Shown one piece after another: positions 58,088 to 64,000 of a stretch of 64,000 nt of DNA (its first letter is position 1; every line of letters begins with the position of its first letter). A model generated the notes under the pieces. The model did no database searches. It was not told the DNA's origin and was given only the letters and a program-made list of their open reading frames with translations. Where the stretch lies: the NCBI GenBank assembly GCA_958477305.1, contig CAUEFI010000002.1:171777-235776 (forward strand). Reading direction: 5' to 3'. Made by a program: the position numbers and the translations under genes. This DNA comes from HGM12998 sp900756495. Its GTDB lineage: Bacteria; Bacillota; Clostridia; Oscillospirales; Oscillospiraceae.

Positions 58088-60136
58088 TTATTTCCAAAGA
58101 TAGTCGCGAAAAAACAAGTTTGCAGCCCAGTTGCTGGTGACGCCGTCGTGGTTGCTGTGCCCGTTGATCCACTGGAGATTTTCAATCCCCACCACGTCGC
58201 GCAGGCCCATATACGCCCTGTAGGTATGGTCATAGCGAATGGTCTGGACAGCATCCTTGGTTCCATCCACCGTATAGCCGCCGGCGCGGGCCACGTCGTA
58301 AGAACCAGCGCCGATTAGAACGGTCTCATCCTCCAGGCCCTTGTCCTTGTAGTCCTCATAGCTCTTAATGTAGTTGACATAGGCGTTAAAGTCGCCGGGA
58401 ACCGTGGTGGATTCGCCGCAGCCCCAGATGCCAAAGTAGTCAAACCAATCGGAGTAATACAGTAGGGCGTAGTGAGACACAGCGCCGCCGGCAGAGAAGC
58501 CGCAGATGGCCCGTCCGCTCTCATCCTTCACCACATTGTAGTTCTCTTCCATAAAGGGAATAATGTTCTGGGTCAGATTCACCAGCACCTTCCAGTCAAA
58601 CCAGGAGGGCCAGGCCTTGTCGGTAGCGGAGGCATAGCAGTTAAAGGTGACGATGATAAAGTCCTCTACGCCGTCCTCCATGGCGTTGTCGGCCACGCGG
58701 ATAAGATCCTTCGGCAGATCCTGGGCGCCGCGGCCGCCGTGGGCCCAGTAGACGACCTTGTAGGGCTCGGCGCGCTTGGCGTCATAGCCCTTGGGCAGAT
58801 AAATCCCCAGGTAGCCGGTGTCGTTGATGAAATCCACCAGCCCGGTTGCATCTGATAGTCCATCTTTGTATGCCTGGGCGACCTCGGGGGAGGTCTCTGT
58901 ATTCGTGGGAGTCTTATACTCCACATCAGCAAGGCGGGTACCTTCGCAGACCTTATCGCTCACGGGGTGCAAAAAGTCCCAGTCATAGACCTGCTTCTCC
59001 GCATCAAAGGGAACGTAGGCATAGCTGCCATACTTCTCCGTCAGTGTGGCAAATGCCTGACGGTAGCCCTGGTTAGTGCCCTCGAAGCCCTTGTCCTCCT
59101 CAGTAGGCACCGACTTGGTGTACCACTGTTCCTGATTGACAGGATCCAGAATGCTCTTGCTCTCGCCCTCATTGGTGGTGACTTGATAAGTATAGCTGTA
59201 CGCGCCGGAGGGAAGAGGCATGCTGATCGTCCACTTTCCGGTGAGCGTGTCCCGCTCCATCTCAAAGTCCACCGTGCTGGTCCAGTGGTCCAGCGTGGTC
59301 GTGACGCCTCCGTACTGGACAGACTTGGACCACTCATAGGCGGTATAAATGACGGGCAGTTCCTTGTCGTCTACAAGCAGTGTATCCGCCTTGATATTTT
59401 CCTTTTCTTCCGCAAGGGAGCGGCCTACTTCAACGACGCTCTTGCCGTCTTCGCCCTTGATGGCCATGCCCTTGTCATCCATCTGGGGGATGTACTCGTT
59501 GTCATAGTCGGTTTCCTCGGTAATAACGGGCACAAAGGTGAAATTGCCGTTGAGCTTCACACTCTGATATCCGTTGTCAGTTAAGACAAATGTGACGGTA
59601 TAGCCGGTAGGAGACGCGGGATCGGCATCAACGTGAACGCCATCGGCAATCTCCTTCTCCGTAATGATGCGGGCCGTCTTGGAGTACTCGTTGTAGCCTA
59701 CGCCAAACCCGGCCAGAGCGCCGATATCGCGCAGCTTATAGTAGTTATTTCCGCCAATGGCGTAGACGCTTACGTCGGCCTTCTCACCGTCCACATAGAG
59801 GCTCCACGCGCTCTCGGCCGCCGGGCTGGCCGCCGCCGTTCCGGACAACTCACCGCCCACATGGGTGTATGCCTTGCCAGTTGTAATGTCCACACGGCTG
59901 GCCGCCGCGTCAAATGCCACATCAAACTGATATGCAGTTCCGGCGACTGCCGCAGCTAAATCACGAAGCTTAAAATAGTTGTTGTCACTGATCTTATAGC
60001 CCGCCACCGCTACCTTGCTGCCGTCAACCGTGACGGCATCCTGTGTGGGCTGCGCTGTGTCTGCGGCAGCTGCCGCGGGAACAATCATTGCCAGTACCAT
60101 TACGATGCATAAGAGAAGTGACAGACGCTTTTTCAT
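58088..60136 (-). CDS. Secreted esterase with copper-amine-oxidase-like and Ig-like domains
   Basis: 682 residues. The signal peptide ends near AAAAADT (about 25). Two copper-amine-oxidase N-terminal-like repeats follow (VAGYKISDNNYFKLRDLAAAV; YAIGGNNYYKLRDIGAL; about 30-160), then an Ig/CBM48-like domain (about 165-355) and an alpha/beta hydrolase (about 400-682). The hydrolase has VYWAHGGRGAQD, nucleophile Ser548 in GFSAGGAVS, and a C-terminal NGHSNHDG. It resembles extracellular feruloyl-type esterases of family CE1; a gallate-ester target is possible but unproven. GGGAGGAA precedes the start. The stop at 58088 appears to be created by a frameshift. Confidence 0.85.
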   Translation of the reverse strand: MKKRLSLLLCIVMVLAMIVPAAAAADTAQPTQDAVTVDGSKVAVAGYKISDNNYFKLRDLAAAVAGTAYQFDVAFDAAASRVDITTGKAYTHVGGELSGTAAASPAAESAWSLYVDGEKADVSVYAIGGNNYYKLRDIGALAGFGVGYNEYSKTARIITEKEIADGVHVDADPASPTGYTVTFVLTDNGYQSVKLNGNFTFVPVITEETDYDNEYIPQMDDKGMAIKGEDGKSVVEVGRSLAEEKENIKADTLLVDDKELPVIYTAYEWSKSVQYGGVTTTLDHWTSTVDFEMERDTLTGKWTISMPLPSGAYSYTYQVTTNEGESKSILDPVNQEQWYTKSVPTEEDKGFEGTNQGYRQAFATLTEKYGSYAYVPFDAEKQVYDWDFLHPVSDKVCEGTRLADVEYKTPTNTETSPEVAQAYKDGLSDATGLVDFINDTGYLGIYLPKGYDAKRAEPYKVVYWAHGGRGAQDLPKDLIRVADNAMEDGVEDFIIVTFNCYASATDKAWPSWFDWKVLVNLTQNIIPFMEENYNVVKDESGRAICGFSAGGAVSHYALLYYSDWFDYFGIWGCGESTTVPGDFNAYVNYIKSYEDYKDKGLEDETVLIGAGSYDVARAGGYTVDGTKDAVQTIRYDHTYRAYMGLRDVVGIENLQWINGHSNHDGVTSNWAANLFFRDYLWK

Positions 60137-60221
60137 GTTTGATTGATTCCTCCCAGCTTAATTTTTTCCGCCCCAAGTCCGGATGTTTTTACAACCTTAC
60201 CGGTATAATTGCGGCATGTTT

Positions 60222-60250
60222 ATCATACTCGTAATTTTTGTCTGCGTCAA
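60222..60250 (-). promoter_or_regulatory. Promoter of the esterase gene
   Basis: On the minus strand TTGACG (60245-60250) and TATGAT (60222-60227) are separated by 17 bases, about 90 bases upstream of the start. Confidence 0.65.
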
Positions 60251-60315
60251 TCCCATTTTGTCTATTTTGTCATTTCTTTTATGGAAACACCCCCGCCACT
60301 TTGTCTTATGAGCAC

Positions 60316-60347
60316 AAAGAAGATCTGCATTTCTGCAGATCTTCTTT
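60316..60347 (-). terminator. Terminator after the M16 peptidase gene
   Basis: A 14-bp perfect stem (60316-60329 with 60334-60347) and a 4-base loop lie about 100 bases downstream of the M16 stop codon. Confidence 0.7.
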
Positions 60348-60447
60348 AAACAGGTCGAATTATTTCGTTTTTTATTACAAATAAAAACTATTTTTTCCGC
60401 TAATTTTGTCAAATAAACGCATTCCTTTGGAGGCAGTAGTCCCATCC

Positions 60448-61695
60448 TCACGATAAAAGCGCTTTGTATTCCTCTGCGATCCGTACCCGTCCCACCGCAG
60501 AGAGGGCAGCCTTCTCAAAGTCAAACATCTCTCCGGCCAGCTTCCGCACATCTTCTGTGGTCACAGCGTCATAGGCTTCAATAATCTCGTCGGCATTCAT
60601 AACCCTTCCCTGCAGGAGCTCTCCGCGCCCCAGCTCGCTCATATGTGATTGGGTAGACTCCAGCCCCAGAATTACATTTGCTTTCGACTGCTCCCTCGCA
60701 CGATCCAACTCCGCCTGCGTCACACCTCCCGATGCAAACTCACGCACCGCGGCCGCAATGGCAGCAAGGGCCTCCGCTTCAGTCTCCCGCCCCAAAGCGG
60801 TATAGATGGCAAAAAGTCCCGTCTCCGTATGTCCTGCACCATAGGAATAGATGGAATAGCACAGCCCTCTTTTCTCCCGCACCTCCTGCCACAGCCGGGA
60901 AGACATACCGCTGCCCAGAATGGTGGAGAGAAGCTGAAGGGCGAAGCGGCGATCATCCCCATAAGGAATGCTTGGGAATGCCAGCGTCAGGTGATTCTGC
61001 TCCAGAGCCTTTTTCTTGACTGTAAACGCCGGGCGGTAGACCGCAGACCGGATCTTCTCGGCTCCGCCTCCTTTCAGCATGCCAAAGCTCTCCCTCAGGG
61101 CATCTACATCCCGCTGCTGGAAACTGCCTGCCAGCGCCACAACAATACTACCCGGGGTATAGTGAGCCTGCATATAGGACCGGAGGTGTTCTCCCGTCAT
61201 CCGCTCCAGAGTGGCCGGCCGCCCCAGAATTGGTCTTGCCAGCGCGGAACCCTTATAGATAGCCGCGGTCAGGCGCTCGGCACTTAGATCCTCCGGATTA
61301 TCCTCATACATGCCGATTTCCTCCAGAATAACGCCCCGCTCAGTGTGGACGTCCCCTTCATCAAAGCGGGAATGAAAGAGCATATCGCATAGGATGTCGG
61401 CGCATTTGGGCAGATGGGTATCCAGTACCCGTCCATAAAAGCAGGTGCACTCCTTGGTTGTAAAGGCGTTGATCTGCCCTCCGATGGCATCCATCTCCTC
61501 GGCAAGCTGGGCAGCCGTACGCCGGTCTGTCCCCTTAAAAACCATATGTTCAATGAAGTGCGCTGTTCCGCTCTCTTCCGCCTTCTCATGACGGGAACCG
61601 GTACCCACCCAGATCCCCAGGGAGGCCGAGCGCACTCCCGGAACAGCCTCAGTCAGGATGCGCACTCCGTTGGGGAGGACAATTTTTTCATACAT
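60448..61695 (-). CDS. M16 family zinc peptidase
   Basis: 415 residues. The inverted zinc motif HFIEH gives His46, Glu49 (catalytic) and His50, with the third ligand in VILEEIGMYEDNPED. LNDYSIP-type C-terminal domain features (GSGMSSRLWQEVREKRGLCYSIYS) match processing-protease-like M16B enzymes. The family processes peptides or removes targeting sequences; in Firmicutes the gene often lies near pnp, as here, with the SLH gene between. AGAGG precedes ATG 61695. Confidence 0.94.
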   Translation of the reverse strand: MYEKIVLPNGVRILTEAVPGVRSASLGIWVGTGSRHEKAEESGTAHFIEHMVFKGTDRRTAAQLAEEMDAIGGQINAFTTKECTCFYGRVLDTHLPKCADILCDMLFHSRFDEGDVHTERGVILEEIGMYEDNPEDLSAERLTAAIYKGSALARPILGRPATLERMTGEHLRSYMQAHYTPGSIVVALAGSFQQRDVDALRESFGMLKGGGAEKIRSAVYRPAFTVKKKALEQNHLTLAFPSIPYGDDRRFALQLLSTILGSGMSSRLWQEVREKRGLCYSIYSYGAGHTETGLFAIYTALGRETEAEALAAIAAAVREFASGGVTQAELDRAREQSKANVILGLESTQSHMSELGRGELLQGRVMNADEIIEAYDAVTTEDVRKLAGEMFDFEKAALSAVGRVRIAEEYKALLS

Positions 61696-61984
61696 GCATT
61701 AACCTCTCAAATGTTCATCCGCCGGCACCTCGGTCCAGAGCGCCAGCCCCGCTTTCCTGGTGCAATGGATTGCTCCGCCTCTGTAGGCAACGGTACAGAA
61801 GCACTCTCTCCGCAGGGTGGGCGGTACAGTTCCCCTCTGTCAGCCTTTTTCTCGTCTCCTCTTCGGCTCATACCGACAGGGAGGGAAAAGCTGCCCATTC
61901 TTATTCCAGCCGGCAGAAGCAGACCGGCCCCCATTTACCCGAGCGGTTCTGCGTCTCCTTCAGTCTGCCCCTTTGGGGCACTGA
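61696..61984. other. Intergenic stretch, 289 bases
   Basis: No recognised gene, terminator or promoter. A 75-codon minus-strand frame (61707-61934) and a plus-strand frame (61770-62000) lack ribosome binding sites and protein character. Confidence 0.4.
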
Positions 61985-63097
61985 TTACTTAAATCCCTGA
62001 GAAATTTCTCCCGTGGCCAGGTCCAGAGACATGGAACCGCCGGTCACGTTGACAAAATTCACAGCAGTTTGGGCTGCATTCAGGTAAAAGCCGCTGGCAT
62101 AACCCTTCACCAGATCTACAGTACGATAGGTGCCGTCTTTATAAAGAATGCGGAAGGCTGTATAGGTCTGCACTCCGCCCAGATAGCCCACATAGAGGAC
62201 CGTGCAGGTGGGGGCATCGGCCCGGTAGAGTATGGAGGACCCATACGTTCCAAGGCGCGTCAGACGCTGAATCTGTTCATCGTAGCTGTACAGCGTACCT
62301 ACGGTTCCCTTGGCACGCCCCTCCGGAGCCCTATCATACAGGCGCATGAAGGTGACAATACACTGTTCCCTGGTATAGGTACCCAGAGGATCGAAGGTAT
62401 TTTGTTCTTTCCCCTGCATCACCCCCCACTGTGCCAGGAGGGACACGCTGGAGGCAGCCCAGTCAGCCACACTGTTTTTGTCGGAAAATGTCAGGGCGCC
62501 GGCGGCGGGGAGGTTTGAGGCATAGCAGGTATAAGTCCGCTGAAGCATAGCTGCGGCCTCCTGCCGGGTAATGGCCCCATTGGGATGAAAGCTTGTAGCG
62601 CTCTCATTGGTTCCGTTGACAATGCCCAGGGCATAGGCTGCGTTGACAAATCCCCTGGTCTCTGTGTCCGACATATCCACGTCGCTGAATTTCTCCTGAC
62701 TGGTAAAGGCCGTCCACCAGTGAAACGTCGTATTCACACCATCCGGATCATAGCTCTTCAGATCAAACGGCCTGCCGGTCCGGTCATTCTTTTTGTCACA
62801 ATAATCGGTAAGAAAGTTTTCCACCTGATAGTTGGAGCCGGTGCCGTCCCCGCCTTTCGCATTGGCGGGATAACCGTACTGGACCGCCAAAAAATAAATG
62901 GCAATCTCAGCAAACTCTGCCCGGGTAATCTCCTTTTGGTAATCCCCCTGGAGCTTCTCAGGCACGAAGCCCAGTTCCAGGGCCCGGTACACCTCGTCAT
63001 TGGCCCAGGCAGAGGGGGCGTCCGCCGCAGCGGCGGCAGGGAGAAGAAGGGCGCACAGCAGTGCAGAGGACAATAATACGGAAATCAATCGTTTCAT
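61985..63097 (-). CDS. Secreted S-layer-homology (SLH) domain protein
   Basis: 370 residues. A signal peptide (LISVLLSSALLCALLLPAA) ends near residue 25. Residues 30-290 hold three SLH-like segments: ANDEVYRALELGFVPEKL with EITRAEFAEIAIYFL; FVNAAYALGIVNGTNESATSFHPNGAITRQEAAAMLQRTY; and WAASSVSLLAQWGVMQGKEQNTFDPLGTYTREQCIVTFMRLYD. The last about 85 residues are a beta-rich tail of unknown function. SLH domains anchor proteins to pyruvylated cell-wall polymers. AAAGGAG precedes ATG 63097. Confidence 0.9.
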   Translation of the reverse strand: MKRLISVLLSSALLCALLLPAAAAADAPSAWANDEVYRALELGFVPEKLQGDYQKEITRAEFAEIAIYFLAVQYGYPANAKGGDGTGSNYQVENFLTDYCDKKNDRTGRPFDLKSYDPDGVNTTFHWWTAFTSQEKFSDVDMSDTETRGFVNAAYALGIVNGTNESATSFHPNGAITRQEAAAMLQRTYTCYASNLPAAGALTFSDKNSVADWAASSVSLLAQWGVMQGKEQNTFDPLGTYTREQCIVTFMRLYDRAPEGRAKGTVGTLYSYDEQIQRLTRLGTYGSSILYRADAPTCTVLYVGYLGGVQTYTAFRILYKDGTYRTVDLVKGYASGFYLNAAQTAVNFVNVTGGSMSLDLATGEISQGFK

Positions 63098-63121
63098 AGG
63101 ATCAGGCTCCTTTCTTTCGTT

Positions 63122-63150
63122 ATCATACACGAAAATGGCCGTGGGGGCAA
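63122..63150 (-). promoter_or_regulatory. Promoter of the SLH gene
   Basis: On the minus strand TTGCCC (63145-63150), a 17-base spacer and TATGAT (63122-63127), about 25 bases upstream of the start codon. Confidence 0.5.
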
Positions 63151-63237
63151 TATGCTCTTTCCACGGGCGCTTTCCCCGTCCAGCCAAGTGCCGCCGGAAA
63201 CCGGCCCAGTCAGGCCAGGGTAGCAAAGCGTCAAAAA

Positions 63238-63278
63238 CACCCCGGATGCAGCGCGCAATATACGCTGCATCCGGGGTG
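63238..63278 (-). terminator. Terminator after pnp
   Basis: A 16-bp perfect stem (63238-63253 with 63263-63278) is followed on the minus strand by TTTTT (63233-63237). It lies about 30 bases after the pnp stop codon. Confidence 0.9.
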
Positions 63279-63308
63279 CTTATTACAGGAGAGCCGCTCC
63301 TATTTCCT

Positions 63309-64000
63309 TTACTTCACAGCTTCGCCAGCGGCCTTCTTGGCTTTAATTTCCTTGATGGCATCCCTGTAGGAGAGGTTAACGCGCCCCTTCTCGTCAATAT
63401 CGGTAACCTTAACCCAGATCATGTCGCCGATATTGACCACGTCCTCCACCTTCTCCACCCGGTGATCAGCCAGCTTGGAGATATGGACCATGCCGTCCTT
63501 GCCCGGAGCAAGTTCCACAAAGGCGCCAAACTGGAGGATCCGGACTACCTTCCCGTAGTAGAGCTGTCCCACCTCGGGCACAAAGACGATGGTCTCAATC
63601 ATCTTTTTGGCGGCGTCGCAGGATGCCTTGTCCACCCCGGCGATATAGATGGTGCCGTCGTCCTCGATGTCGATCTTGGCGCCCGAGTCTGCGGTAATCT
63701 TCTGGATCACCTTGCCGCCGGAACCGATGACCTCGCGGATCTTGTCCACGTCAATCTTCATCTTGATCATCTTGGGTGCGGTCTCAGCCACCTCAGGCCG
63801 GGGCTCGGCAATCACAGGCAACATAATCTCATCCAGAATCGCATAGCGGGCGTCCCGGGTAATATCCAGGGCCTCCTTGATAATCTCATGGGTGAGGCCA
63901 TCGTTTTTCAGGTCCATCTGGATGGCGGTAATACCCTTCTTCGTGCCGGCCACCTTAAAGTCCATCTCGCCGTGGAAGTCCTCCACGCCCTGGATGTCGA
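63309..64000 (-). CDS. pnp: Polyribonucleotide nucleotidyltransferase, C-terminal part (start outside window)
   Basis: About 230 codons are visible; the full protein is about 700 residues, so the gene continues beyond the window. The end of the second phosphorolytic domain (FHGEMDFKVAGTKKGITAIQMDLK) is followed by the KH domain (IREVIGSGGKVIQKIT) and the S1 domain (GQLYYGKVVRILQFGAFVELAPGKDGMVHISKL). PNPase degrades RNA 3'-5' using phosphate. The C-terminal tail (EIKAKKAAGEAVK) is short. A strong terminator follows. Confidence 0.96.
   Translation of the reverse strand, partial: DIQGVEDFHGEMDFKVAGTKKGITAIQMDLKNDGLTHEIIKEALDITRDARYAILDEIMLPVIAEPRPEVAETAPKMIKMKIDVDKIREVIGSGGKVIQKITADSGAKIDIEDDGTIYIAGVDKASCDAAKKMIETIVFVPEVGQLYYGKVVRILQFGAFVELAPGKDGMVHISKLADHRVEKVEDVVNIGDMIWVKVTDIDEKGRVNLSYRDAIKEIKAKKAAGEAVK

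Larger units (their letters stand above)
60137..60447. other. Intergenic region, 311 bases
   Basis: It contains the esterase promoter (60222-60250) and the terminator of the M16 gene (60316-60347). The remainder is AT-rich and has no recognised gene. Confidence 0.6.

Noticed and set aside
61707..61934. A 75-codon minus-strand frame between the SLH and M16 genes
   Set aside because: Arg/Gly/Pro-rich translation with no ribosome binding site; probably non-coding.

Overview
The window looks like a chromosome segment of an anaerobic, gut-type Clostridia bacterium (Firmicutes), most plausibly Oscillospiraceae (the Flavonifractor, Pseudoflavonifractor, Lawsonibacter or Intestinimonas neighbourhood). 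This is an inference from moderately high GC, strong AGGAGG-type ribosome binding sites, many TTG and GTG starts, an S-layer-homology protein, BlaI/M56 and TRAP genes, a decarboxylase sodium-pump beta subunit, and oxygen-sensitive molybdenum enzymes. No rRNA, tRNA, CRISPR array, insertion sequence or prophage was recognised.

Layout. 1-15.4 kb: end of a DegV protein, an HtrA protease, an AEC transporter, an OadB-type sodium pump beta subunit with an unlisted 57-residue partner, an ABC exporter, a pair of small unknown proteins, and two ftsH genes flanking rlmB and a P-type-ATPase-like pseudoenzyme. 15.5-21.3 kb (minus strand): a four-gene molybdoenzyme operon made of a catalytic subunit, a ferredoxin subunit, a TorD-AsrA fusion and AsrB, without the siroheme subunit AsrC. 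21.7-28.7 kb: two MFS transporters, a DUF4358 protein, a YbaK deacylase, an M42 peptidase and a GH13 glycosidase. 28.7-35.8 kb (minus): the cell elongation and housekeeping operon zapA, U32 peptidase, dut, maf, mreC, mreD, PBP2. 36.1-37.9 kb: MerR regulator, UbiX flavin prenyltransferase and LpdD chaperone. 38.1-41.1 kb: BlaI/M56 sensor pair.

41.4-52.5 kb (minus): the standout region, a gallate catabolic cluster. It encodes an SSS symporter with a 35-residue partner, a UbiD/LpdC-type gallate decarboxylase, the molybdenum pyrogallol-phloroglucinol transhydroxylase (large and small subunits), an iron-sulfur flavoprotein and a complete TRAP transporter. With the UbiX and LpdD genes at 37 kb it would take gallate to pyrogallol to phloroglucinol. 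The later steps (phloroglucinol reductase and beyond) are not in the window.

52.9-57.1 kb: primosome genes (DnaD-like, DnaC/DnaI-like) in line with a Dam-class methylase and a probable type II restriction endonuclease. 57.1-64 kb (minus): a secreted tandem esterase apparently split by a one-base frameshift, an M16 peptidase, an SLH-domain protein and the 3' end of pnp. Genes are compactly arranged, and most convergent junctions carry long perfect hairpins acting as bidirectional terminators.
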